The notes under the pieces: model-generated
The model's input: only the letters and a program-made list of their open reading frames with translations
Told to the model about the DNA's origin: nothing
Databases searched by the model: none
Source: Fagopyrum homotropicum
Taxonomy: Eukaryota; Streptophyta; Magnoliopsida; Caryophyllales; Polygonaceae
Assembly: GCA_033239125.1 (NCBI GenBank)
Contig: BSWB01000005.1
Span: 140,116,494 to 140,180,493 of the forward strand
Length of the DNA: 64,000 bases
Reading direction: 5' to 3'
Shown: in pieces, positions 33,325-45,300 of the stretch
How positions within the stretch are numbered: position 1 is the first letter of the stretch
How the letters are laid out: each line of letters starts with the position of its first letter
Position numbers and translations under genes: made by a program

Positions 33325-35089
33325 TGTAACCCCCAAGTTTTGGAAACTTGAAGCGCTACGGGCTAGGACCGCACAATGGGTCCCGACCCTCAGAGTAGCA
33401 ACAACAAACGGATCTTACAACAAGGCACAGACGAATGAAAACAAAACTCAATATAAAACCAAAGGTTCAAACCAAAAGAAAACACAAAAGCTCCACGGCC
33501 GGGTTCAAAACAAAAGGGAAGCAACAAAAGAAAAACAAAACCCGATCTCGCCCTACAATGTACGGGAACCCCGGCTGACCACACCATCCGGATCACTCAG
33601 CAGCATCCTGAACCTGTGGAACATCTACAACGACGGTATAAACCGTTAGCTAACATTCTAGGTATAAGCAAGAGTGTAAAGGCACAAACACACATATGTA
33701 AAGAAAACACATAGCATGCTCACACATCAACCGGTTATTATCTTTCATTAAGGTTATCCATTACTAATTTAACTTCTTTTGTCACACGACAATCTCCCAA
33801 AACTCGCCTCCGCTTCCGTCTACCAATAGGAATAGATCAGTACTATCTGTTACCTACGGGTCTGGGTAGCAAGAGCACATTCTAGTCTCTTGTAGAACTA
33901 GATAAGTGGTCACCGTCCGGTTATAATACACTTGGGCCAATTAAGGTTAACAAAGGGTGAATCCTATTTCAAATTATCCGTTATAAACATGATAACAACA
34001 CAAACAAGCCCATACAATCCAACTAATACGCGGAATGAAACTAAGTAAGTCCAAGGGACTTACCTCACACGAAGGTAACACAAGAGATCAGCGAACAACT
34101 TAGAAACACACAAGGAAGCTCAGTTTCCCTTAGGAAAGGAGCAAAGAAAGCCTGTACGAACAAGCAAAACGAATCAAGAACGGAACGGTTGCTAGAAGTC
34201 TATGACTTCTAGTCTCAAAGATCTCTAAGAGATCAACACATGCTAAGGGCTCAACCTTAGTCTTACAACAACTCAGGGGAACAAGGAACAACCATAAGGA
34301 ACCAAGGAAGGAACGAGGAAAGGAAGGAAATAAGCAACTCACCAAAGACGTGAGTTACTGCAGAGAAACCGCAGGGGCGGTTAGACAGAGGCGCAGGGGC
34401 GGCTGAACAGAGGCGCAGGGGCAGCTCTGTGCAGGCGCAAGGGCGGTTGTGACAGAGGCGCAGGGGCGGCTCTGTGCAAGCACAGGGGCGGATCTTCGTC
34501 AGAAGCTACTGTCGGGCTTCTCTTTGACAGATCTCACGGCAGGGGCAACCAAAGCTCGAACCTTTGGTTTCAACACGTCGAGACTCAACTCCAGAGAGCC
34601 TGAGAACAACGAAAGGTCAACAACGGAACACTTCACAAGAATCAAGGCTCATGCTTGATCCTTGGAGAAGAAGAAAAGAAAGGAACGCAAGGGAGAAACC
34701 AAAACAGAAGGAGAAGACATGCAGCACTATAAGAACGTGAGGGAGAATCAGGAAGGAATGAACTTACACGTTCAGCGAAGTTATAGGAGGCAAAGGACGG
34801 TTGCAGCTCTCTAGGGTTTGAAGACGATAGCAAGAAACGGGAAAAAGGAGAGAAGGAAGAGAATATATAGGGAGGGCTGGAACGCTAGACGGAAAGGACG
34901 TCTAGGGTTAGAAAGAAAACAAGGAAACCGGCTCATAAGATAGAATATCGGGAATTCTATATGTGGAAGAAAGATAAAACGACGAAAACAGATCGGCGCG
35001 ATCGGTCGCACAATCCGCAGGGGCGGCTGGCCGCGGGGGCAGCCCTCTTCACCGTAGGGGCGGTGAAGGCAAAAACCTAGGATCTTACA
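33325..35089 (+). mobile_element. Solo LTR (1,765 bp) nested in the LINE
   Basis: Starts TGTAACCCCCAAGTTTTGG, ends GATCTTACA, and is flanked by a perfect 5-bp duplication ACTTC (33320-33324 and 35090-35094). Removing it restores the LINE reading ILMGDF then NSTLSPDEK across the junction. There is no internal coding region, so it is a solo LTR. Its first ~750 bases are related to the reverse-oriented LTR at 15625-21674 (shared CACAATGGGTCCCGACC, ACACTTGGGCC, AAGTAAGTCC strings). Confidence 0.9.
34366..34495. repeat. G-rich minisatellite in the solo LTR
   Basis: Five to six units of about 20-30 bases with the core GGCGCAGGGGCGGYT followed by GAACAGA or CTGTGCA. Related GGGGCGG units recur at about 35017-35070 near the LTR end. 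Confidence 0.75.
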
Positions 35090-38000
35090 ACTTCAATAGC
35101 ACACTAAGCCCGGATGAAAAAATCTCTTACAGCTCCTCCACAATACCACCTTCTAAAGAGCTAACGGATTGCTTTGCTCTAAACTCCCTCAAGGACCTTG
35201 ATTTCTCTGGATGCAAATTCACATGGAATAACAAGCAGATATCATCCAAGATCTGGTGTAAACTAGATCGCATTGTTGCTAACCCATTATGGACCCAAGC
35301 CTTCCCAAGCTCCTCGGTGCTCTTTGACAATCCTATAACATCGGATCACTCTCATGGCATCCTATCCTTAGAAACCAAAACCCTAAATCCAAACAAACAG
35401 TTTTGTTTCAACAATTCTTGGGTTTCTCATGAGAACTTCAAGAATACTGCTGCCTCTATGTGGTCGAATCACACCGACGGGATCCACAATAACCCAATGT
35501 TCATGCTCAATGCAAATTTGAAACAACTGAAAAAAACCCTCAAAAAATTCCCAAACCAGAAGATGGAAGATCTACACTCCTCCATTGAAAGCCTGAAAAC
35601 CACCCTAGCCACAACCCAAACAAATCTCCAAAATGCCCCCTTCGACCCTACTCTTCTGAATACCGAAAGGGTTGTAACGATTGAACTCAACTCCAAGATG
35701 AACCAAATCCAAACCACTCTTGGCCAATTATCCAAAGCTGCTTGGGATAAGTTTGGTGACCAATGCAACGGTTACTTCTTCAAGAGCATCTCCTCTAGAA
35801 GAGCAAGGAATAACATAAAGAGTCTTATTGATCTTGAAAACCTGGGGAATGACCCAACCCTAAATCATGAGAAGATCTCGGATATTTTGATCAATTATTT
35901 CTCAAAGATCCTCAGGCCAACAACCTCCATAAACCCACATAATCTCTTTCCAGATTGCCCCATGCCCCAAATCTCGCACGTTGATATGGAAAACCTGAAT
36001 TGCAATGTCACTCCTTTGGATGTCAAAAATGCTCTTTAGCATCAAAGATTATAAAGCCCCTGGGCCTGACGGATTCAACGCATACTTCTTCAAATCCACC
36101 TGGGACATAACTAGCAACGTCCTCACTAAGGCTGTGCTTGAGTTCTTCTCCTCAGGCAGATTCACCCACCAAATAAACCACACTACAATCTCCCTTATAG
36201 CCAAAAAGGAGAACCCCTTGATGCCTTCTGATTTTCGTCCTATATCTTGTTGCAATACATCTTATAAGATTAGTGCAAAGATCTTGGCAGCCAAACTGAA
36301 CAATACTCTCCCATCTATCATTGGCAATTACCAAGGCGCCTTCGTTAAGGACAGATCCATCAAACACAATATCCTACTCTACCAGGAGATCTTTAAAAAA
36401 TACAATCAACGCCATATCTCCCCCAGTTGTGCCTTGAAGATTGATCTGTCTAAGGCTTTTGATATGATTGACCATAGTTTTGTGCTTCGCTGCCTTGCTC
36501 GAATGGGTTATCCAGATAACTTCATTCGCCTTATCAAAGCTTGCATCACCACTGCTCCTTCTCCATCAACATTAATGGCGTGCTGAAAGGGTTCTTCAAT
36601 GGTACTACGGGCTTGAGGCAAGGCTGTCCCTTATCCCCTCCTCTCTTCGTTATTGGCCTTGAAGTGTTATCCTTCATGCTACACACAAACACCTCAACCC
36701 CAAACTTCAACTCTCACCCCAAATGTGCTACTCCACGTATTACTCACCTTTGTTTTGCAGATATCATGTTGTTCTGCAGAGGCGATTATACATCAATCAA
36801 CATTCTAAAGAACACTCTTGACGCATTCGGTGGCTACTCAAGTCTAAAAATCAGCATGTCCAAGTCTTCTCTCTTCCTTGGTGGTCTCTCTCAGCATGAC
36901 TGCAATGAGCTTGCCTCCACCACGGGAATTGCTCAAGGGACTTTACCATTCACCTACCTTGGTATTCCGATTGGCAGCAAAAGATTGTGCCAAGCTGAAT
37001 ACACACCACTAATCCATAAGATCACACAAAAAATCAACTCTTGGAGCTCAAGGAACCTTTTGTATGCAAGTAGAAAGCAGATGATCCAATCCATCCTCAT
37101 GTCCCTTCACTTCTACTGGTGCAAAGAGTCTTATCATTCCAACTATCATCATGAATCAAATTAAGAGTCTTCTCCGATCCTTTCTATGGTCTGGCAAGTC
37201 ATCTAGCCATCGCTCCCTAGTTGCTTGGAACACTGTTTACCTCTCAAAAACTGATGTCGGACTTGGATTTAAAGAGCTATATACTTTCTTGGAATAAAGC
37301 CTGCCTCTCAAATCTCATCTTCGAACTTGACCCTTCCTCACAAGTCACAACCTCTGGTCTGATTGGATTAAAGCAAACATTCTCAAAGGTCAGTCAATTT
37401 GGTCGATAATGTTCACATACAAGCATAGCTTTGTCTGGGGACAAATTATCAAAATTAGGGATGAAATATTGAACATCACAACAGACCATAACTACATCAA
37501 TCTCACCTCCAAGCCCAATGGTAAGTTCTCAATCTCAGCAGCATACTCGCACTTCTGGAGACCCCATGCCCCCAACCAACCTACCGGCTTGGTATCATTT
37601 GGAATAGAATGATTATACCCAAGAGTAGTTTCATCACTTGGCTTGCCAGCCGTGGGAAACTCCCTACACTTTCAAACCTTCATACTTGGAACCTCGTCCA
37701 AGACAACTGTTGCAAACTTTGTAACATCCACCCTGAAAATGAAAACCACCTCCGTACAATTGTCATTACTCACATACTGTTCTTGACCTCATCTCCACCT
37801 GGATCCATGTTCCTCCTCCATACCCTTACAAAGATAGCATATGGGACTAGATTGGAAACCAAAAGCCCTCGAAAAATGATCTCATCTCACATGTAAGGCT
37901 CTCCACAATCTCAAACTATGTTTACTTCATCTGGAAAGTCAGGAATGAGCTCATCTACAACCAAAAGTTTACACATCCGGCCACCTGTGCTCATCACATA

Positions 38001-38217
38001 ATTAGTGCCACAAAGAATCATACCTCGAGTCACTAGAGAGACATATCTCTCGACTCTACCTCATGGGCCAATATTTTAGGCATTCACTTGCATTTGAATC
38101 TTGTCTAACTGTTTAGCCTTGCTTTCTTTCACGCACTTCTCGAACGAGTCGTCCCCCATGCTTTTGTAAATTCCGAGGCCACATAATACATAAACTTTTC
38201 AAAAAAAAGAAAAGAAA

Positions 38218-39170
38218 GGAGAAGTACCAGTGATGTCGACACATGTGTCTTTGCCCTGAAATCAATTATAGAAAAGGATGTCGGTGGGGCGCAGCTCCCC
38301 ACCACCACCATCAACCATACCAGTATTGACTTCCTTTCGAATAAAAATTCCAATCTTAAGACACTCATAAAAAATGACATCATGTACCATGTTATGCCGG
38401 TGCTTAATGCCAACCCGCGCTGCACAAGCAAGTGCATGGTCACCCCAAGCGTTCAGAATGCCTTTCTCACAAGCAGGGCACTTGGAACCCTTTCTAAATA
38501 TCTCAATGCCAAGACGGTACTTAACGACGGTCTGGAAGGTGGTCGGGTTCATAACTTGACCAAGACCAGAAACTAGGGCCGCTTTAAGCCACTGCTGAGC
38601 CAGGGGTAGCCTCAGGTTTTCAACTAAGGCCTTTTGCCTAATCGAAAGGTCAAAGTCCCTCAAAAAATACTTATACACGATATTGTAATAACATCAAGCC
38701 AATTTCTTCATTAAATGGGGGGGGGGGGGGGCTGGGTGCATCACAGTCATGTCCAAGTCGTAGTCTTTACAGAAATTGACACAACTAGCAACAACCGTCT
38801 CGAAAGCAACACCATCGCCTGAAACACCAGAATGACTCCAGATCTGATCCTGCAAGCCACGGGTTTGAGATCTCGAAGCCAGGAAGGCAAAGTGCAGAGT
38901 AGCAGCACAAGAAAGAATGGCAAGCCCTCCATCACTAATCGGCAAAGTAGAAAGACGCCACTGAAGGGGGTCGAATCCAGCCCCTCCAGCGGTAAAAATC
39001 TGCTCGACCAAACAACATAAGGCATGATCAAAGACCCTCATAGCTTCGGAAAAATGAGAGGGGGAGCAGTCCGCATCGCAAAGTGAAGACGTGACACAAT
39101 CTCATAATGACCACCATTAAGGACTTGGTTTTCCCAACCCTCATCAGAGCCATTTCACAAGAAAAATATC
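38218..39170 (-). pseudogene. RT-like protein, C-terminal half, decayed
   Basis: On the minus strand, from about 39150 downward: HFAMRTAPPLIFPK, a frame break, then FDPLQWRLSTLPISDGGLAI and LHFAFLASRSQTRGLQDQI. After a further break come LAQQWLKAALVSGLGQVMNP, CPACEKGILNAWGDHALACA, VGIKHRHNMVHDVIFYE and LRPTDILFYN, then a TGA where the duplicate at 32030 has Trp. The text continues FQGKDTCVDITGTS up to the LINE insertion point at 38217 and goes on at 32394. It is the same family as the fragment at 1-1424. Confidence 0.78.
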
Positions 39171-39173
39171 AGC

Positions 39174-39216
<43 letters not shown>
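39174..39216. repeat. (TTA)n microsatellite
   Basis: About 14 uninterrupted ATT units after the RT-like fragment. A similar (TTA)n lies at 31632-31676 at the other end of the same fragment. Confidence 0.9.
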
Positions 39217-39952
39217 TCACAAAGAAAATATCAGCTTTTATTTTAATTTTGTGTAAAATAATATTTTTATTTTTTTAAAAAATCACTTATATAATACGGT
39301 CGACTAAATTAAACCTCCAATAATCATTTGATTCATTTCACGTAAGAATTGATGTTAGACGAGTAGAATGCAGTTTGTTAGTTGCTTTTTAATTTTCGTT
39401 ATTAATATGTAAGAAATTATTAGTTAATTAAAACTTTGTTTGAAATACACCTATTTAAAAGGTTGTTTCTGTAAGTATAGTCATATATTTTATTTGATAT
39501 TTTTATTAAAAAGGATATTATCATACAATCTAATTAAATCACCAATTTTAGTTACATGGTTAAAAACAATATATTAATCTATATTTACAGAAAAAGTACA
39601 ACGATAAAAACTTTTTAATACGTTAACATCTTTTTAGATTAATCACAAACGGAGGGATAGAATAAAAACTTGACGAGTTTCTCCGTTCTGCGATTCTTTC
39701 ACTAATTTGCTGATTTCTTTTTTGAGAATTTCTTATAGCAGTGAAGTTTATACGTGTTCCTTTTTAGGCAATCATTTTATTGATTTAGTTATTGAATGGA
39801 TTTTTAATAATTCACAATATAAGGTCTTTAAAGATGCATCTAAGTATTTGACTATATGCTTGCACAATTAAGCCACCAAGTAAGTCGAAAGATTTTCTTA
39901 GCCATGAAGGACCTTTAGTTAGGATGACTAGATTAAAAAACTACGATAAATG
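39217..39952. other. AT-rich intergenic DNA
   Basis: No supported gene or recognisable element. Confidence 0.5.
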
Positions 39953-40133
39953 TAGATTAGCGTTTTAGGGTAGGTTGGACCTTTGTACGCAAATAAATTA
40001 GCGTCCTAGGGCAGTTGGATCCTATGATGCAGGTAGATCAACGTCTTATGATAGGTTTGTGCCCTATGATGCAGCTAGATTAACGTCCTAGGGTAGGTTG
40101 AGTCCTAGGACGCAAGTAGATTAAAGTCTTAGG
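39953..40133. repeat. 41-bp tandem repeat, about 4.4 units
   Basis: Units start at about 39953, 39994, 40034, 40076 and 40117, each of the form TAGATTAACGTCCTAGGGTA, GGTTGGATCCTATGATGCAR. The units differ by 15-25 percent. The array ends about 170 bases before the duplication junction at 40300/40301. Confidence 0.8.
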
Positions 40134-40331
40134 AAATCGATCGATACAAATGGATGAAAGGAGGACTTGATGGAGCTTCTCCCCCTTCAATGGTCTTTGT
40201 TTTGTTAGATTGATGATAATAGCACGCCATGTAGGTTCGATTCTATGACGTAGATTGACATATTAGACACTAATAGATTTATGGTGCCGGTAAATTGGGA
40301 TGATAAGTTCCAAATTTGGATCTCTACTCAC

Positions 40332-40663
40332 CCGTCGCAGACGGTAGAAGGTCCGCCTAATGTTTCGAGCTCTTGCAATTCCTTCTAATAATGTCAATGT
40401 ATCGCAAATTAGGATCAATTTGTGAGATTTTAGGGGAAATTTGTGAGATGAAATTTAAACTGTGAGAAAAAGTTGAGGAATGTAGGGGGTGTATATACCT
40501 CGATGTTTCTGATCTGAAGCTCGAGAAGCGAAATAGCGGCTTGTAATCGGTGCTTGCCGATGAAACTGGAAGAAGGACGTCTTCGGGAAGCAGGTGGTTG
40601 TGCCGGCGGTGGTGGTTGAAATCGGCCGTTGTCGTCCGGGGATTGAGATTCCGGTGGCTCCAT
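40332..40663 (-). pseudogene. Truncated G-gamma gene, exons 1-2 only (right copy)
   Basis: Exon 1 (40499-40663) and exon 2 (40332-40384) are identical to 10823-10987 and 10656-10708. Only 31 bases of intron 2 remain before the duplication junction at 40301; what lies beyond is unrelated to exons 3-4. The conserved DPLLP and WERWF end of the protein is therefore lost. Reading through the exon 2 donor gives GGG then TGA, a protein of about 73 residues with the coiled coil but no C-terminal part. It keeps the full shared promoter, so a truncated transcript is possible. Whether such a product could bind G-beta is unknown. Confidence 0.88.
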
Positions 40664-41163
40664 TGTTTGTTTGAAAGCTCTGCAAAGGGTTGGCTATGGC
40701 GGCGGCCGGCTGGGTTGATTTGAGGAAGAAGGTGGACTTGGACCAAGCTTGAAGAAATGATTAAAGCAACAAGCTTTGATAAGATAAAGGAATCAAAGAA
40801 CGACAGAAAAGATCTATGATATAATATTTAATGATGTTACCATATGGATATATCATATAGATTGAACGAAATGTTGATTAGATCTGAGAAATCTATATTT
40901 TAATTGTTCTTTTTAGTATTTTTTTTACATAATTTGATATCTTGAATAAGATTATACACCAATTCAGCATTTCGATAAATAAAATACAGCAAGAATTATA
41001 TTTCTATACTTGATTTCGAATAACTATTAAATAAAAGTTGATTTTGAATATTTTATTTTATAAAAAAAATAAGTATAGAGAGAAAATAAAAGGATTTTTT
41101 TTAAATACGTACGAGAAAAAGGAAAGGATGTGAGTGTGTGACAGAGAATCGTGATAGAGGGCA
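40664..41163. promoter_or_regulatory. Shared upstream region, right copy
   Basis: Copy of 10988-11487, so the duplicated hydrolase has the same 5' flank, and the flank extends unchanged to the junction 863 bases upstream of its ATG. Confidence 0.6.
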
Positions 41164-43720
41164 ATGATGGCAGTAGTGAGCGTAGCAGGAGCATCCACAT
41201 TTTCATCTTCAACCTCAAACTTTAACCTTCGCCGGTGTTCCGATCTCTCACCCCTCATCTGCCGGCGCCGCTACTTTGTTCCACGCCAGGCATCGGCTTG
41301 CTCCTCTCGCAGCTACAGGATCACCAATTGCGCATCCGCCGGTACGAGTACGACCGCGAGTGCTGAGAGATTGGAATTGGAAGTAGAAGAGATCAGAGAG
41401 AGGTGTTCTGCGTGGAATTGGAGAGGGAATTCCATTAATTACTTCGTTCATGGTATAGGAACTGAAGATCGACCTGCTCTCCTTCTCGTTCATGGATTCG
41501 GCGCTTCTATTCCTCACTGGCGCAGGTTATCTTAAATTAGTTGTTTTTTTGTTCATGTTAGGGTTTGTTTGGATTTAGTTATGAAGAATTGGAATTTCAA
41601 TTATCAAATTGTTGACTTTAGGATACAAGCAATCAGTACAACTGTAGGTAAGCAGAACTGAACATCGGAAACTTATCAAGTCCTTAAGATTTTGTTTTGC
41701 TAAACAAATCAGGATTCAGAATATTGTATACGGAGCCCTTGTGTTGCTTTGTCTGGGCATAAATAACTGAATTATGAAAGATGCAGTTAATTGTGAATTG
41801 TGATAAATGTGAGGCTGAGCCTGTCAATTCCTTTGTTTTTTGGTCTTGCTCAGGCTAACATTGGATAACAAAGCATTGTTGTCCTTGATCTCCCAATCGC
41901 ATTTATACTTGCAATGAGTCTTCATCCCTGTGCTTCTGCAACCCGCAGTTCACTAAACCTGCTTATAACAATCCATGGTTATGGAAATGAGACATTCAGC
42001 AAAATCACGTCTCCCTTCTATAAAATTGGTTGGTCAAAAGTAAATTGAGTGATACTGCTGGTTGCTATTGCAGCAGAATGAGATTGGGATATCAAGGACA
42101 TCACCTCGTTACCCAAGAGGATCCTGCACAAGACCTGCTATTCGTGGTGTCATTACCATATGCAGAGTTCATACTTTGGATCTTATTTCATTGACATCAA
42201 CTATCAATTCCCATTTTCATATCAAGGTTTGATCCTAGACACTTTTGGTAGGTTTCCTAACCATATTTGTTGTAATGTTAAAGTTCATGTTACCAACACA
42301 CTTTGCTTGGACCTTACTTGGTGCGTATGTGATCAAATATGGGGATAAAATGATAATTCTTTCCAAGAGCTTACTACTTTGCCTAATTTCTCTATTCTGC
42401 AATATTACAGCAGTCCATGATCACGTTCAGATCTTTTAAGTTGTGACAACTAAGAAACTTGTAATAGATATGATTGTAATTCAGTGGTTTATGATATGTT
42501 TCTTGATCCCTTATGCTGTTGTAGGAATATCAAAACACTGTCCAAAGACTACACTGTATATGCAATTGACCTTTTGGGGTTTGGTTCGTCTGATAAACCG
42601 GCAGGCTTCCAGTATACAATGGAAAAATGGGCAGAGGTATTTTCGTTAATTAAGCTTGATAAATGTGTATTTTATTGATGTAAGATAAAACATTGTTACT
42701 GCACAATGCAGATCACTTGAAATACTTTTCGACAGCTGCTCTTGGATTTCATGGATGAAATTGTTCAAAAACCAACTGTTCTAATAGGAAACTCTGTCGG
42801 GAGTCTTGCTTGTGTAATTGCTGCATCAGGTTTGCCTTAGTTGTAGTAAATTAACTTTCTGTTTTATGAAAATAGAGATTAAGAGAGTAATGAAGATTTA
42901 TTTTTTAAAAATCTCAATGTACTGTGCTTGTATTCTTTGTGACAGTTTTTCCATTTTTATTTTCATTTTCCCTGATCAAGTAGAGTCTTCAAGGGGCCGT
43001 GTTAAAGGACTCGTTTTGCTGAATTGTGCTGGTGGTATGAACAACAAAGCAATCGTTGATGATTGGAGAATCAAGCTACTGTTGCCTTTGCTCTGGTTGA
43101 TCGACTTTCTCCTTCAGCAAAGATTTATTGCTTCAGCGCTTTTTGGGCGTGTAAAACAAAGGTCTGTGCCATAGTCATGTTATGAACTCTTTTTTTTTGC
43201 ACATAGGGCGAGTAATAATAACCAAAATTATCTAATTATCCCGCAGAGAGAACCTCAGGAATATTTTGCTGTCGGTTTATGGCAACAAGGAAGCTGTGGA
43301 TGACACATTGGTAGAGGTATAACATTTCTTACATGCTTGGAATATTTTTTAGTGACCGCATTTGATTTGAGCTTTGAAACAAGTTCGTTCTGTTGTTTTG
43401 TATTGTAGATCATTCAGGAACCTGCAGAAGGTGAAGGAGCACTTGATGCGTTTGTGTCTATAGTGACCGGTCCACCAGGGCCAACCCCTATTCAGTTAAT
43501 ACCGAAAATCTCATCTCCCATCTTACTTTTATGGGGAGATCAAGACCCGTTTACCCCTCTTGATGGTCCGGTTGGTAAATACTTCGTCTCTGCTGCTTCA
43601 AACCTTCCAAATATCAGCCTTTTTGTACTGGAGGGAGTTGGTCACTGTCCCCATGATGACAGACCTGATCTAGTTCATGCCAAACTTCTACCTTGGCTAG
43701 CCGAGCTGCCGGCTTCATGA
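41164..43720 (+). CDS. Alpha/beta hydrolase, pheophytinase-like (right copy)
   Basis: Exons at offset 29,676 from the left copy: 41164-41525, 42525-42636, 42736-42829, 42984-43161, 43247-43316 and 43409-43720. The coding sequence, splice sites, transit-peptide-like N-terminus and Ser178/Asp318/His351 triad are the same as in the left copy, with no difference seen. Both copies are thus predicted functional. As the upstream 863 bases are also shared, expression of the two should be similar unless the region beyond the junction matters. Confidence 0.9.
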
Positions 43721-43843
43721 TGACAAAACTCAATCATGTAATATCAGTATTGAATGTAAAATGTCATAAAAAGAGTACATGTATTGTTTGTAAGAGATGT
43801 ATCCAGACAAGCTGTTAATCAGCTTTGTTCCATGACTGCAGTA

Positions 43844-44849
43844 TCAATTCTGCCGTGTAGTCTCCTTTGGAGGCCCTGATGCGAGTGGAATCCCGTCGCA
43901 CATGTCCTTTCCGGGCTTTGCAAGCTCTACGTGAATCACGCGACCATCAAAGTACTGTATATGAAGTTATGAAGCATGATTCAGTAAATGAAACAATTGA
44001 AAAGAAGTTATGAACCATGATTCAGTAAATGAAACACTTGAAAAGAAGAAAGAGCATAAGGATAAACCTTCTGATCCATGTTCTCCAAGGCTAACATGGC
44101 ATCGTCTTGAGACGTGTACTGGATAAACGCATAGCCTTTCGATTTCTTTGTTGCTTGATCCTTAACTAGTTTAACTGCAAAGGGGCATATAACAAGAATC
44201 AAAGGGAGTAATTAATGTATGATGAATAATTACACTGAATCATCGAATTCTACCTTCAGTTATAGGGCCAAAACATGAGAATTCCTTTTGCAGCCCACAT
44301 TCCTCTGCAGAATACGGCAAATCTGCAAATTCCTAGACGAGACTATAAGCAATTGATTCCATGGAGATTCAAGGACCGACGAGACTACAAACAAAAACTA
44401 AATCTCAAAAGATTCAGCAATTGAAGCTTTAACCTTTACTAATACAAAAACTAAGTTATAAATCCCAGCAAAATAGAACTGCCCAGAGCAGCTTATCCAA
44501 GATGGCCACAGTAGGCTGCTTTGTAGAACAAATGAAGCATCCAATTCCAACTACTAGATCATAAGTCAATTCTAACATAACCTTCAAGCATAATGCAATT
44601 AGGTTTAATAGAACATAATATTTACAGTTAAACTGCAATACTTCACCAGAAGTAGAATTCTAATTCAATTCAAATAGAGAAATAAATAGAAGAAAGTAAA
44701 GATAAACTAGAAAGAAGAGGAAGGAAGAAGGTTGTACTTCGAACAAAAATCTTGCTAGCAAGAGGAAATTGGGATTGAGATTTGGATTGAGATTTGGATT
44801 GAGGGAGACAAGCTCTCCATTGAAAGGAGATTGTGTTCGCAGCCATCAT
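43844..44849 (-). CDS. Small RRM RNA-binding protein (right copy)
   Basis: Exons 44738-44849, 44254-44322, 44068-44174 and 43844-43954 repeat the left gene with the same 132-residue product, including RNP2 and RNP1 and the 41-bp duplication in intron 3. The 3' end faces the hydrolase copy 124 bases away. It is complete and, by sequence, as functional as the left copy. Confidence 0.87.
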
Positions 44850-45046
44850 CTTCCTGCGCAGCTTTACTGTAGACTGGGCTAATTAGGTTCATTCGTACCT
44901 TCTCCGTTATTTTTAAGCAAATTGCACAAAATAACCCCATCTTTGTGGGTAATATTAAAACTATGCCGAACTTTTATAAACCCTAAATGAAAATGTAAAA
45001 TGTGATAGATATTTATGAAATATAACTATTATTACTAAATTCGTAT

Positions 45047-45300
45047 GAACAATGGAATAACCCTATGCGAAAATGTTAAAATGAGGTATAAATATTTATG
45101 AAAACCAAAGGATTTTTGAAAGAAAATTCTATGAACACCGGGTGTTTAGGTTAAAATATTATAACTTGAGATAAATATTTATAAAATTCAAAAACTTTTA
45201 GAGAAATTCTTATGAATAATGGAAAATTCCTAGTTAAAAATATTATAACTAGAGATGGATATTTATGAAACTGAAAAGGTTCTTGAAGACACCCTATCAA
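45047..45300. repeat. ~85-bp tandem array, left part (right copy)
   Basis: Copy of 15371-15624, ending in the ATCAA target duplication at 45296-45300. Confidence 0.8.

Larger units (their letters stand above)
32395..38217 (+). mobile_element. L1-type LINE, plus strand, inserted in the RT-like pseudogene
   Basis: It is 5'-truncated within ORF1 (zinc-knuckle remnant HWQKCLVFGHRCKK near 32450, then a Pro/Thr-rich tail to about 32880). ORF2 begins with MNANLCTWNIRCLNHPNKQ (endonuclease; LLAIIETNLSKH) and is split by an LTR at 33325-35089. It resumes with NSTLSPDEKI and the linker (GDQCNGYFFKSIS), then the RT (KDYKAPGPDGFNAYFFKS; SCALKIDLSKAFDMIDHS; TGLRQGCPLSPPLF), whose metal-binding site reads FADI instead of FADD, and a zf-RVT-like end (SSFITWLASRGKLPTLSNLH). 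It ends in an A-rich tail (AAAAAAAAGAAAAGAAA). Several stops show it is dead. The target sequence GAAGAGAAAGGAGAAGTACC is known from the uninterrupted repeat unit at 31694-32073. Confidence 0.88.
10625..40300. repeat. Direct duplication, left copy (29,676 bp)
   Basis: The sequence from TGATAAGTTCCAAATTTGGA at 10625 recurs from 40301 onward and can be followed to the window end. The offset is 29,676 at first, then shifts between 29,672 and 29,680 only at (TA)n and poly(G) tracts. Because the second copy begins exactly where this one ends, the arrangement is head-to-tail with no spacer. The bases before 10625 and before 40301 differ. Confidence 0.97.

Noticed and set aside
33242..33649. 135-codon plus-strand frame crossing the LINE/LTR border
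   Set aside because: It starts in the LINE endonuclease in the wrong phase and runs into the solo LTR; a chance fusion.
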